A stretch of DNA of 64,000 nt from JAPPFW01 sp965231815 (lineage in GTDB: Bacteria; Actinomycetota; Acidimicrobiia; Spongiisociales; Spongiisociaceae), in the NCBI GenBank assembly GCA_965231815.1, contig OZ246890.1, positions 2,914,001-2,978,000 of the forward strand. The letters run 5' to 3'. The position numbers were made by a program, and so were the translations under genes. Of the stretch, positions 41,782 through 52,106 are shown piece by piece; position 1 is the first letter of the stretch, and every line of letters starts with the position of its first letter. The notes below the pieces were generated by a model. It was not told the DNA's origin, did not search any database, and worked only from the letters and a program-made list of their open reading frames with translations.

Positions 41782-44475
41782 TCAGCGAATACGCCTCCGC
41801 TCGGCCGGTACGAGGCAAGCTAGGTCCTCGACGGTCGGCAAGACGAACGGCAGATCCAGTCGATCAATCTGCGATCTCACATACTGTCGTGCACTCGCAA
41901 AGAGACCCGAAACATCGAGAGCCGCTTCGGAATCGCGGAATAGGCTGCGGGGTTTGTCGGCGAGCGGGTTAAGGAAATGTACCAGTTCCCAATCACGAAT
42001 CAGGTTCCAGTCGTCATCTGCACCCGATTGGGCAGCGATTATAACGGTGCGAATCGGACCATCGGAGCCGGTGATGCGATCGTGCACACTGAACACGAAT
42101 ATGGGAGCGTCCAGGCCACGGATCGCGGCGAAAGCCCCGGTCAGTTCCGCAGCATCCCGTAACGCTCGGTCGACAACCCGCAACCCGACCCCTGCTACAT
42201 CCTCGCCTTCCTTGGGCTGCGGTTCCCGGGCGAAGAGAAGGTCATAGCGGTCGACCATGGAGATCAAGAAGTCGTCCTTCCATTCTTCCGGTGGACGGAA
42301 GCGCAGGCGACGGTTGTCTGCTTGGTCGGGCCGTCGACCTCGGACGGTGAGGATCGCTTTGACAAACGGCACCAGATCCGGCAGGTCCACGCGTGGGATC
42401 TGGCCTGCCACGGATCCGAAGTCGAAGCGGGCGACATGGCCGATTAAGTTTCGCACGGTGTGGACGGCGTCCTCGCTGTCGAAAGTCGCGGTCGCGGCAT
42501 CGAACCAATCGTTGAGCCTTTGGTCCCCGAGAGCGGCGGAATCGGCGTTGGAGAATACCTTGGTGAACATGCCGGGGGATGCCATCCCGATTACGAGTTG
42601 GCGAATGTCTTCGGGATCGTCCATTGCGCCTTGGAAGGCAAGGTTGATTCGAGCAAGCTTCTCGTCCAAAAGATCCCAGATTCGGCCTTCTATGGTGTCC
42701 GGGTTCCTCACCGTAACCACATCGACGGGGTCGGATTGGCCGTAGCGGCTTACGCGTCCAACACGCTGGTGCAGGCGCATCGGGTTCCACGGCAGATCGA
42801 CATGAATCAGGGCGCTGCAATTCTCCTGAAGGTCAATGCCCTCGCCGGCCGCTTCTGTAGATACGAGAAAGCGAACTTCTCCCCGGTTGAAACGAGTTGC
42901 CGCAAGGCGGCGGTCTTCTGCCAGACGGGAGATGTTGCCGGATGAGTCCCGCACATCTTCGAGGAAACCATCGCCGTTGATGAACGTCACGCACCCGTCT
43001 CCGTAGCGCTTGTGCAATGCGCCCATTAGTAGCGCTTGGGTTGCCTTGTACTCGGTAAAGAACAGCACGGATCTGTCGGAGAAGCGCTCTTCGATCACCG
43101 CCAGGATGCGCGCGATTTTCGTCTCGTTGGTCACCTCGCTTGCCACCGCAAGCAATTCCTCAAGGGCCGGGATCTCGTTCGGATTGAGGTCGACCCCGGT
43201 TGGGCTATCGGCCACCTGCTCTTCGAGCCGACTGATCTCGTCCAGATCTGCCGGGTCGTCCTCAGTTCTCAACTCCCGCAGGTGGGTCAGATGCTCGCTC
43301 GATACCTCCCAATTGGCCTTCGCGCCGCGGAGCCGGGCGAGCCGTCGAGCCAGAGCCCGTCGCACTGCCGCTACGGAGCTTGACGCCAGCTTCTGCATCG
43401 TGATGAGGATCAGGATCACCATGCGTCGATCTTGGGATCCGAGATCGGCGGCATAGGCCTTGCCTGTCGTGATGAACTGCGTGAGCTGCTCGTAGAAATC
43501 CGCCTCTTGTGGTGAGTAGGCGTAAGTTTCCCGCCTTGATCGCACCGGAGTGAACAGGGGCGCGCCCGACATGTCCGTAACGGAGTGTTTATTGTTGCGA
43601 ATCATCACGGTGCGGAGTTTGTCGATCTGCTGTTCGAGTGGCTGTTCGGGATCGAAGTCGTCGGGCCGCAGCAGCTTCAGCAGGGAAAGGAATCCCCTGT
43701 CCTTGCCGCGATGGGGGGTACCGGTGAACAGCACCATAGACTGGACCTTGCCACGTTCTTGTAGGCTTTCGACGAGTTGATAACCCAGCGTGCGGTGGCC
43801 GTGGTCGTCCACGTTCATGTGATGGGCTTCGTCGATGAGCATAAGATCCCATGGTTTGGCGTCGAGCAGGCGTTCCCAACGGTTACCCCTGTCGAGCCGC
43901 AGCGTTTGGGCTGACGCGATTACCCGGTCTTGGGTGTTCCAGAAATCGGAGGTTTCCGTGTCGGCGGCGGCAACGTAGATCGGGATCCGGATGTCGAACA
44001 TTTCGCGCATTCGTACCTGCCACTGTTCGACCAGTCCGGCCGGCGCCAGAATCAGCAGCCGACGGACACGGCCCGACGAAAGCAATGGCGTGAGGATGAG
44101 GCCCGCCTCGATGGTCTTGCCAAGCCCCACATCGTCGGCCACGAGCCATCGCGTGGGCCACGATCCGAGCACGCGCTTGCAGACCCAGAGTTGGTGCGGC
44201 AGCAAGTCGATGCGTGATCGGGAGAAAACGCCCCATGCGTCGTTGACTGAACGAATGGACTCGCCGAGGATTCGGGTGACGACATGCAGGGCGGGATCGA
44301 GCCGTCCGGTCGCCATCCGCTCTGCCAGACCGTCGATGAGTTCGAGGTCGGCCGCCAGACATTCCTCTATCCCGTGCTCGAAGCGGGCAACGACGCTCTC
44401 GTCCTGATCCACCAGGACATGGCCAGCACCAAAGCGGGGATGCCGGACCGCCGCGTTCGCATCAAAGGACGCCAT
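41782..44475 (-). CDS. SNF2/RapA-type helicase of a two-gene defence-like operon
   Basis: This superfamily 2 ATPase of about 898 residues has a small Tudor-like N-terminus (HPRFGAGHVLVDQDE). The ATPase motifs are Walker A DDVGLGKTIEAG (near 115-125), DEAH (near 216), TGTPHRGK (near 252), AGEGIDLQ and the arginine-finger motif HQRVGRVSRYGQ (near 570). The C-terminal 300 residues are without a known domain. The set of motifs is close to RapA and the SNF2-like helicases of DISARM and related defence systems. It begins at ATG 44475, one base into the stop of the sacsin-like gene (TGATG), so the two are translationally coupled. It probably remodels or translocates on DNA. Confidence 0.85.
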   Translation of the reverse strand: MASFDANAAVRHPRFGAGHVLVDQDESVVARFEHGIEECLAADLELIDGLAERMATGRLDPALHVVTRILGESIRSVNDAWGVFSRSRIDLLPHQLWVCKRVLGSWPTRWLVADDVGLGKTIEAGLILTPLLSSGRVRRLLILAPAGLVEQWQVRMREMFDIRIPIYVAAADTETSDFWNTQDRVIASAQTLRLDRGNRWERLLDAKPWDLMLIDEAHHMNVDDHGHRTLGYQLVESLQERGKVQSMVLFTGTPHRGKDRGFLSLLKLLRPDDFDPEQPLEQQIDKLRTVMIRNNKHSVTDMSGAPLFTPVRSRRETYAYSPQEADFYEQLTQFITTGKAYAADLGSQDRRMVILILITMQKLASSSVAAVRRALARRLARLRGAKANWEVSSEHLTHLRELRTEDDPADLDEISRLEEQVADSPTGVDLNPNEIPALEELLAVASEVTNETKIARILAVIEERFSDRSVLFFTEYKATQALLMGALHKRYGDGCVTFINGDGFLEDVRDSSGNISRLAEDRRLAATRFNRGEVRFLVSTEAAGEGIDLQENCSALIHVDLPWNPMRLHQRVGRVSRYGQSDPVDVVTVRNPDTIEGRIWDLLDEKLARINLAFQGAMDDPEDIRQLVIGMASPGMFTKVFSNADSAALGDQRLNDWFDAATATFDSEDAVHTVRNLIGHVARFDFGSVAGQIPRVDLPDLVPFVKAILTVRGRRPDQADNRRLRFRPPEEWKDDFLISMVDRYDLLFAREPQPKEGEDVAGVGLRVVDRALRDAAELTGAFAAIRGLDAPIFVFSVHDRITGSDGPIRTVIIAAQSGADDDWNLIRDWELVHFLNPLADKPRSLFRDSEAALDVSGLFASARQYVRSQIDRLDLPFVLPTVEDLACLVPAERRRIR

Positions 44476-47400
44476 CACTGCTCCAAGCCGAACCGACGGC
44501 GCAGGTCCGGGTTCGAAGCCATGTGGCGGATCGGTATGTCGAAGGCACGATGGAGATTCGGCGTTGCCGTCTCTAACCCTGACGCCATGAAGTCGAAGAT
44601 GGCGTGCGCCTTCTCCGGGTTGGACATGGCGTCATCCGGACGGTCGAGGCCGAGGGGGTATAGAACACCAAGCACTTGCTTTGATGGCATCCAGCAATCC
44701 GGGTACAGATGTTCGCCCTCGACAACTTCCAGGCGCACGAGTTCTCGTAGCACCCAGTGGAGACCCATATAGAGCGGCGCGGGCGGTGCATCGAAGCGGG
44801 TGTCGGCTCCCGTGAGGGCGGTGTCGACTCTTGGGGAAAGCAGACGACGGACGTCGTACATGTGGTCTGGACGTTGTCCGGCCGACTTGAGCAAGCGAAC
44901 ATAATCACCCTCGTAGCGACTCAGCTGATAAATGGTTGGAAACAGTGACATCCACTGCCGGTAAGGCAGCCTGTCCGACGCTCCGTCCTGCCATTCCCGC
45001 AGTATCCGCATCCAGGCCACATCATCGTCGGGGGCCTTGAACACGTCCCACCATCCCCGCCCGTGGACCAGTTCGAGAAATCCACTGTGCTGGGAGTCCT
45101 GGGTACGACCGAGGCTTCGGCACAAGCCCAGAACCAACAAAGCTAGCCAGTGATCTTCTGACCCGGATTGGAGCCGGTCTGAAATGTCGCCGTCTCGCCG
45201 CAGCCACTCCGGCCAAGCCCGCTTTTCGTATGTATCGATCACGTCACTGCGCACCGAGGCATCATCCCACCAATCCGATAGCTGGTGGAAGAAGGTGTCG
45301 CTGTCGACTATCCGTACTGGCACCGACTCTGAGACACGGAAGCGGTCGGGGAAGAGGGCACCCAGAAGTCCCCGGCGACGCCAAGGTTCGTCGCCAATGT
45401 CTTGGAGCATTCGGCGGACGTCATCGAAGTCGCGAAGCCACGACGGGCGGGCATCGAGTAAGACGAGGCGCTGAAGAACTGGATTCCGCAGTCTTCCGTC
45501 CAGCAGATAGCGAAGAGCGGCGGGGCGAAGGTTCTCCTCTACGTCCCCGTACCAATTCGCGATTTCATCAGCATCGACGCTAGGTGGCACGCGAAGCCAC
45601 CGGAACAGCTTCCAGTCTGCGGGGCATCCGATGTACACAGGGTCAAGAATCCGATTATTAGGAGCGAAGGCGGACCGCAGTCTTTCGTCTTCAAGTTCCT
45701 CGTCAGCTTCATCCATCAGTGGTGAACCGTCGCGCACCAGCAATCTTTGTAGGGGCTGGGAGCTTCCGGCAGCAGATCGCGCTTGAAAACCGCGACGCCA
45801 AGTTGCACCATGCGGATCGTTGGAAACCAAGTCCCAAGCCGCAGTTCTGGGAAAGGGGCGTAAGGCGTGCAGCCGCGTCGGCGTCAAGCGATAGTCCCAC
45901 TCTTCGGCCAGTTCCGCCAATAGGTCCCATGGGCTAACCGAATGCCGAACGTCTCCCCCTGGAAGTTCGCGCAATCGAGCAAGGAATCGGTCGGTTTTGG
46001 CGGAGACGATGCAACGACCACCGACGAGTGATCGGAAGTCTTCATCTTCGATCTCAGCGAGAGCGACGCAAAGGTCCGGATCGTCCAAGCCATCGGTCGC
46101 GACTTCCCACGACATCCCATCACTCAGCGGGGGAAGTAGCGGTGGAAACGGTGCTGGAAGATTGGTAGGCACGACCGAACGAGCAGCCATCCAGGCAGAT
46201 ACACCGCGACCTTCGCCGTGTAAACGGCGAAGAAACGACGAACGCAGCGTATCGGAGTTCTCCGTGTCGGAAACGAGAACTTCCCACAGTGACGACAGGA
46301 AGCTTTGAGTATCAGACCCCGGAGATACCACGTTCGCCGCATCTGCTGTCAAGACATCGTGTAACTCAATCAGGCCTCTTCCGGCCTCGTCGCCGAGGCT
46401 ATCGACAGCTTGTCGGGTCGTATCGTCGTCAAGCGACACATGGGTTCGGCCAGGGTCGAGTTTGAACGGCCCGTTGACGACGTAGCCACAGGCCCATTCC
46501 TCGCTCGTCGGCGTGACATTCCAGAGGAACGGCACATCCTGCTCAAAGGCGGTCGGAACGCCGTCTTGGAGACCTACGGCCAATGCTGCGGTACCCATGT
46601 TCCTTCGCCCTGAGTCCGAGGGTCGGAAACGAAGGATTCGCCAGCGTCCTTCATGTTCGGGCAACTCGGTTTCAGCGCCGACCGACCATGCAGATGCGCC
46701 TTCGATCTGCTTGCCATCGAATGCGTGGACACCGGGATATGGTCCGCCTTCGACAACGACTTCCCGCACCTGGCGTGCGAATACCGGCAGCAAGGCACGG
46801 GCGTAGGAGAAGCGACCGAACAGCGACTGGATCAGCTCCTTCGCGTCCGCGTCCTGTCGCAGCGGCATCCGAACGAGGGTAGCTCGACGGTCTTCGATCA
46901 TCCATGAATCGGTATTGTCGGAGAAGGCTTGCTCTAAAGGGAGCAAACCCCCGGCAATGGAGAACGCGATGAATCCGCTAACCACCGACGGCGACGACGA
47001 GACAAGGTGAACGGACTTGAAGCCAAGACCAAAGCGACCAGTGGTCGCGGACGACGAGCCGTCGCCGGGTGCTTCGCCGGGCTTGCCGCTCAGATTCATG
47101 AGCAGCATGAAATAGAGGTCCTGGTCCCACTGACGGTCTCGGCCATCCGGGAAGGCCGCTCCACCGGTGTCGTTGATCGTACGGCCCCAGTGCATCACGT
47201 CCACGGTGGGCGTGCCCCCTTGCTCGCCGACTCGAACGACCAAACGGCGACTGCGGGGCGGCAGCTGTCCACCCTTGATCTCGGCGGCCTGTGCAAGCGC
47301 GTCGTCCGCATTCTGTGCGAGTTCCAATAGCACGCTGTCCGGTCGGTAGCCGTAGCGGTGCATCAGTTGGTTGACCCGCTTCCAAAGGAACTTCTGATGC

Positions 47401-50400
47401 TCGCTCGTCTCGACGAGGTCCGCCAAGCGGTCCAAGGAATCTCTCTCTATCCTGATCGTTCGATTCGAGGGTGCCTGCTCTCGCTTCCTTTGTGCCCGCT
47501 CGGCCTTCCTGAGAGCGTCCCGGAGCGGTTCGCTATCTCCGACATTGAGTTGTCGGAGCGTGAGCGGCAGGTGCGCCTTTATTGAGGCGAGCACTGGACG
47601 GAGGTTCGCTCTTGAGCTCTCGCCCCATCGAGACCACCAATTGTTCACTCGCTCGCGATCGAGTCTGAGATACTTGGTTGCCCATCTCTCGACCGTGCTG
47701 CCGAGCAGTTGTATGAGTTCGGAACTGGTGCGGCTCTGCGGGTCGACGTCTCGTAGCTGGATCTCCCAGAAGGGTCTACCGGGCGTAATCATTCCCCAGT
47801 TCGAGCCGGCCCGCCGCACTGGATCAACCGAGAACAGAGTGTTGGTGTCGGGTTCGGCTTCCATTTCCACATGCTCTCCGAGGACGTTTACCGCAAGAAC
47901 CAGGTTGCCACGCGAGAGACGTGGAGAGACCCAGACAACTACATGCGCACAGGGATCCCTGCCGTTCGAGCCCACCAACTTGCTATCGCTACGTATGCCC
48001 TCAATACTGACGTCTTGTCCGAGCCATTCCTCGGCGAGCTTCGCGATTTCTCCACGCGAGCCCTTCCCCAGCAGGCTGAGGAACACGCCCACGGCGACGG
48101 GCTCGACGCGATCACGCCAAGGCTCGAAGTAAGGCCTCAGCGCGTCAAGGGCAGATTTGTTAATGTCGTACCCGGCAGACTTCGGTTGTGGCGACTGGTC
48201 TGCGTCATCCAACCCTAGAATGGGACGGAGTTCGGAAACCAGACGGTGCCGCCGCGCGACGCCGATCTCGGTTCTTGCGACATCGCGGCTCGCGTGCCAA
48301 TTGCCGTCCTGGGTAGGCAGGTCGAGCTCTGGCAAGACATGCTTGAAGAGGCCGTTGGTCCCGGCGAAACAGTCCAAGAGTTTCCTGAACATGCGCCCAC
48401 TCGTAGAGTCCTTGGCTGGCCTGCTGTCGGCGAGGAGCCTCAGCATTTCGATCTGGCGTTTCCAGGGAACGGGCGCACAGAGGGATCTAGCCAATTTCGA
48501 GAGCGGTCTTGGATTGTCTCTAGGTGGGCTATCCCCGCGCCGCAGGATGTGGTTGACGATATGCAGGAGTTTCCAACCGGGATGGCTTCCGACAAGTGTC
48601 GTTTCCAGAGCCCATGAGATCAACATATCGTCGACCAACCTTGGCTCCGAATTCACAAGCCAAGCGCCACCATCTACTTGCGCCACCCGGTTGGAATCCA
48701 CGGCGTCGGCCATCCGTTCTACCTGGCGTGCGCTGCTCATGCGTCCGAGAATCTCTCGAACCACCGGCTCCGCCGTCCGCCAGATCTGCGGATCGACAGC
48801 ATTCGGAAGCTGCTTACCGCCGAAGACTCCCTTCTCGGCTAGATCGGAAACGCCATCGAGCACTTCTCCGGGAGCGATTAGCACAGCCACCGGAGCAAGA
48901 CCCCGGCCCTGGCGATCCGGCAACCAACAGCTAGCCCTCAGCAGCCGGCGCAGGTCAGGGTCCCGCGGCAGGCTCACCGGGCCATTGCCGGAACGCACCT
49001 GTTGCGCGATTCGTTCAGCGAAGCGCCACGGGCGCGAGTCTTCCAACATCAACTGAAGAACGCCATCACCGTCTAACGCAGGAACGGCTTCGTAAAGATC
49101 GGATACTTCCGGCTCCGGGTCCAATAGGCGCACACCCGATCTGAGTTCCTGGGGCAACCCGGATTCGCTTGTTTTTCCCGTCGAACGCATTGCATGGTCG
49201 TCAAACGTTCCCCGCTCTCCGTCGATGTCTCGATGCAGGGGCATCCTGTGCCAGCGTCGTTGTAATGTCGGTTCCGTGCTGTACAAGCCCCTGAGTAGGT
49301 GCAATGCCTCCTCATCTCTTAGCCACGTCCAGTCCACCTGGCTTCCCAAGCATTCATCAAGTAAGCGATGCAGTGCTTTGATGTCGGCCCGACTGACGGA
49401 AAGGGCCTCAAGGCTGTTTTGCGAAAGCGAGCCCGCCAACTGCCCGCCAACTGCCCGCCACGACTGATCGAGAAGGCGCAAGAAAATGCGCAGAGCGCTC
49501 CGGTGTTCGCCGCCAACCCAGAACAGTTCGGTGTGACGTCCGACTGCATCGGCTGCGCGCCCGGCAAGGAGCGCACGCGCAGCCAAGCGCACACTGGCGT
49601 TTCCTGATACGTTTGGCACGAGGCGATGAAGCAGGGGCGTTCGAGAGGCGGGTTCGGCAAACTGCTTGGCCTTAAGCACCGCTTCGGCCAGAGCCTCGGG
49701 CTCGGGTATGGGCACATCGCCGACGATGGACGCCACTGCGTCGCCCTTCACCAACCAGAAAGGCTCGCCGAGCGCCCTCGCGAGTTCTACGACAGCGCTT
49801 TGATCGGAGGTTCCGGCGAATACCCGGCGCTTCTTGATCTGACGATGAAGATCGGCGACAGGCCAAGCTTCCTCCTTGTTCTCCGGCAACCTGATCGCTC
49901 GGAGGAACGGCAGCCTACGCAGACCGTCACCCATCGGACATTTGGGACGGATGGATAGCAGTGTCTCGGCGAGGAGAAGCCGGGAGTGGCGCATTCTCTC
50001 TGATTCATCGCCCGCTTTCAGCCGTTCTCCCAAGGCTGCCAGCGCACGATCCAGCCGGTTCAAAGTCGGTCGCGACTCGCTTTCGCGGCGTCCAATCGGC
50101 AGCAGGAACAACCCCCTCCCGATGACCTCATCACGCTCAGTGAGTTCCTCGACAGCCTGTCGGGTGTCCACCGGTGTCTCCACGAGCCATTCCCTTGGGA
50201 TGGCCTCTCCTAGACCGCGCCATGCTTCCCGTAACTCGTTGCGAGTTTCTCGCAAGACTGACCGGCGAGCCGTGAGTGTAAGAGCGCCTTCGCTTATCCG
50301 TCGCGACAGCCATCGCACGAAGGCTGTCGTGCGATTGTCCTCGCGGCTTGCATCCAGGCCAAGAACATGCCTCGCGACTCCGGCGATCCACTTGAGAGAT

Positions 50401-52106
50401 TCCATTGATGCGAACGTATCCACCGGAATGCTGTTCAGGAGGCATTCGAGGTGGTCGATGGTCCAGTCGTCCAGTTCACCTGAAAATCGAGGCGCATCAT
50501 GATCGATGAACACCGCATCGCTCGTGTTCTCTCGGCAAGAGGCCAAGAAGCGTGAGCGAACATCCTCGGGTGCCCCATCCCAATTCGGAATGGAAAGGAC
50601 TTGGTTCGCAGCAGCGTCCTCAGCGTCCATCGCCCTCCAATACACCCGGTCCTGCGCAACGACCGGCAGAAGCCAATGCCGTCGCCTCACGCTCGGCAAG
50701 CGGTTCTTGAGCATGTCTGAGCGGACGACCTGTTCCAACAACTCTCGGGATGTGTGCTCATCGACGCCGTCTACCGCTTCGGCGAGAGCGCGTGGCAGCA
50801 GGGGAAGCAACAGTTCTTCACACAATCTGCGATTCCAACGGTCACGCATGTCGCCTCCAGTTGGAGGATCGTCCGTGACTCCGGGAATGGACCTGCGATC
50901 CTGCGAGGGCCAGAAGTAGCCGTGCAGGACAATCTCCCAGGCAGGGTAGGAACCGTCGCTCTCGACGATCGCACTGGAACTCGGCTCGGGATGGTCATCC
51001 AGCGGGAGAAAGACAGCCCAGCGCAGCCGCATCCCCCTTGCGTTGGCGTCACGTTCAGCGGGCCGTAGCACCGTCACTGCGGCGTGAGCGAGCGCTTTCC
51101 GTGGCACCGTGGCATATCGACCGTTCCAGCTTGCAGTGGACTGCGGCCAATCGGGGTGGGATCGGAGATCGTACAGACTCGTGGGGTCAAGAGATTCGAT
51201 CCCGACTACGGACCACTTCGACGTTTCCGACGCGATCTCGCCCCTAAATGGTCGCTCGAGGAACTGAGGGGTTTTCTCCTGATAACGGCCCAACCACGTC
51301 TCGGCCCGGCGAGTGACGCGCATCAGCGTCGTGCTGTCGCCCAGGGTCTCGGGGTTCGCTGCTCGCCGCGCATCGATGATCTGGAGATGTCCACACTGCG
51401 CCAGCAGCAGCGCAGCGGGCGTTGAACAGTCGAACCAGGAGCATAGTTCTTGGGGGCTAGGTCGATGATCGCCCAACCAGTATCGACCACCATCGGCTCC
51501 CCGATCATGCTCGTCGCGGCGCAACGGGATCCACAGCAGGAGACCGTTGTCCGTCTCGCCTAACAGGTGCCGCACGGCGACCCGAAGCCGCTCCCGATCT
51601 TGTTCGTCCACTACGTCCCAATCGCGAAAGAGGGGGTCCGCCTTTCCGTCATTGCCGGTGCCGTACCATGGGTTCAGAACCCCCGGCCACCACTCAGATT
51701 GAGCGGCGCCGATGTAGACGAACGCCTCACAAATGTGGAAGACGCTCTTCAGCCCGATTCCGAACGTGCCGATCTTGTCGACATCGCCCTCCTTCGATCC
51801 GCCGATAGCCTTGTGTAGCGCATCACGATCCTTCGGGGGAAACGGCCCGTCATTGGCCACCAATAGTGCGGGGCCGCGGAGCAGGCTGTTCTGAGCATCG
51901 CGCCAGCCGTCCTCCAGCACAGTGAGCGTGAGCCGTCGCGCTTCGGCATCGTCGGCGTTCTGAACAAGTTCGCGGAGAAGCGTGCGTCCATCCCCGGCAT
52001 CCTTGTATACATCAGCCAACAGAGACCGGATTGCCTTAACTTCATCCAGTGGATCGCGGACGATTCCGGCGATGTCGGACGGGCGATCCTCTTTACCTTC
52101 GTTCAT
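44475..52106 (-). CDS. Giant sacsin-like protein with two GHKL ATPase modules
   Basis: This 2543-residue protein has a sacsin/Hsp90-like ATPase near its N-terminus: LLRELVQNADDA (Glu46, Asn50), VANDG at 84-87 and GTFGIGLKSV at 113-122. A second copy of the same module lies near residues 1590-1700 (LLELAQNADDA, GRFGLGFKSV). The long regions between and after are helix-rich and without a recognised domain. Tandem modules of this kind are the mark of eukaryotic sacsin, where they work as ATP-driven chaperone repeats. In bacteria such giant GHKL proteins are often found in defence islands. It is first in an operon with the SNF2-like helicase gene. Substrate and role are unknown. Confidence 0.85.
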   Translation of the reverse strand: MNEGKEDRPSDIAGIVRDPLDEVKAIRSLLADVYKDAGDGRTLLRELVQNADDAEARRLTLTVLEDGWRDAQNSLLRGPALLVANDGPFPPKDRDALHKAIGGSKEGDVDKIGTFGIGLKSVFHICEAFVYIGAAQSEWWPGVLNPWYGTGNDGKADPLFRDWDVVDEQDRERLRVAVRHLLGETDNGLLLWIPLRRDEHDRGADGGRYWLGDHRPSPQELCSWFDCSTPAALLLAQCGHLQIIDARRAANPETLGDSTTLMRVTRRAETWLGRYQEKTPQFLERPFRGEIASETSKWSVVGIESLDPTSLYDLRSHPDWPQSTASWNGRYATVPRKALAHAAVTVLRPAERDANARGMRLRWAVFLPLDDHPEPSSSAIVESDGSYPAWEIVLHGYFWPSQDRRSIPGVTDDPPTGGDMRDRWNRRLCEELLLPLLPRALAEAVDGVDEHTSRELLEQVVRSDMLKNRLPSVRRRHWLLPVVAQDRVYWRAMDAEDAAANQVLSIPNWDGAPEDVRSRFLASCRENTSDAVFIDHDAPRFSGELDDWTIDHLECLLNSIPVDTFASMESLKWIAGVARHVLGLDASREDNRTTAFVRWLSRRISEGALTLTARRSVLRETRNELREAWRGLGEAIPREWLVETPVDTRQAVEELTERDEVIGRGLFLLPIGRRESESRPTLNRLDRALAALGERLKAGDESERMRHSRLLLAETLLSIRPKCPMGDGLRRLPFLRAIRLPENKEEAWPVADLHRQIKKRRVFAGTSDQSAVVELARALGEPFWLVKGDAVASIVGDVPIPEPEALAEAVLKAKQFAEPASRTPLLHRLVPNVSGNASVRLAARALLAGRAADAVGRHTELFWVGGEHRSALRIFLRLLDQSWRAVGGQLAGSLSQNSLEALSVSRADIKALHRLLDECLGSQVDWTWLRDEEALHLLRGLYSTEPTLQRRWHRMPLHRDIDGERGTFDDHAMRSTGKTSESGLPQELRSGVRLLDPEPEVSDLYEAVPALDGDGVLQLMLEDSRPWRFAERIAQQVRSGNGPVSLPRDPDLRRLLRASCWLPDRQGRGLAPVAVLIAPGEVLDGVSDLAEKGVFGGKQLPNAVDPQIWRTAEPVVREILGRMSSARQVERMADAVDSNRVAQVDGGAWLVNSEPRLVDDMLISWALETTLVGSHPGWKLLHIVNHILRRGDSPPRDNPRPLSKLARSLCAPVPWKRQIEMLRLLADSRPAKDSTSGRMFRKLLDCFAGTNGLFKHVLPELDLPTQDGNWHASRDVARTEIGVARRHRLVSELRPILGLDDADQSPQPKSAGYDINKSALDALRPYFEPWRDRVEPVAVGVFLSLLGKGSRGEIAKLAEEWLGQDVSIEGIRSDSKLVGSNGRDPCAHVVVWVSPRLSRGNLVLAVNVLGEHVEMEAEPDTNTLFSVDPVRRAGSNWGMITPGRPFWEIQLRDVDPQSRTSSELIQLLGSTVERWATKYLRLDRERVNNWWSRWGESSRANLRPVLASIKAHLPLTLRQLNVGDSEPLRDALRKAERAQRKREQAPSNRTIRIERDSLDRLADLVETSEHQKFLWKRVNQLMHRYGYRPDSVLLELAQNADDALAQAAEIKGGQLPPRSRRLVVRVGEQGGTPTVDVMHWGRTINDTGGAAFPDGRDRQWDQDLYFMLLMNLSGKPGEAPGDGSSSATTGRFGLGFKSVHLVSSSPSVVSGFIAFSIAGGLLPLEQAFSDNTDSWMIEDRRATLVRMPLRQDADAKELIQSLFGRFSYARALLPVFARQVREVVVEGGPYPGVHAFDGKQIEGASAWSVGAETELPEHEGRWRILRFRPSDSGRRNMGTAALAVGLQDGVPTAFEQDVPFLWNVTPTSEEWACGYVVNGPFKLDPGRTHVSLDDDTTRQAVDSLGDEAGRGLIELHDVLTADAANVVSPGSDTQSFLSSLWEVLVSDTENSDTLRSSFLRRLHGEGRGVSAWMAARSVVPTNLPAPFPPLLPPLSDGMSWEVATDGLDDPDLCVALAEIEDEDFRSLVGGRCIVSAKTDRFLARLRELPGGDVRHSVSPWDLLAELAEEWDYRLTPTRLHALRPFPRTAAWDLVSNDPHGATWRRGFQARSAAGSSQPLQRLLVRDGSPLMDEADEELEDERLRSAFAPNNRILDPVYIGCPADWKLFRWLRVPPSVDADEIANWYGDVEENLRPAALRYLLDGRLRNPVLQRLVLLDARPSWLRDFDDVRRMLQDIGDEPWRRRGLLGALFPDRFRVSESVPVRIVDSDTFFHQLSDWWDDASVRSDVIDTYEKRAWPEWLRRDGDISDRLQSGSEDHWLALLVLGLCRSLGRTQDSQHSGFLELVHGRGWWDVFKAPDDDVAWMRILREWQDGASDRLPYRQWMSLFPTIYQLSRYEGDYVRLLKSAGQRPDHMYDVRRLLSPRVDTALTGADTRFDAPPAPLYMGLHWVLRELVRLEVVEGEHLYPDCWMPSKQVLGVLYPLGLDRPDDAMSNPEKAHAIFDFMASGLETATPNLHRAFDIPIRHMASNPDLRRRFGLEQ

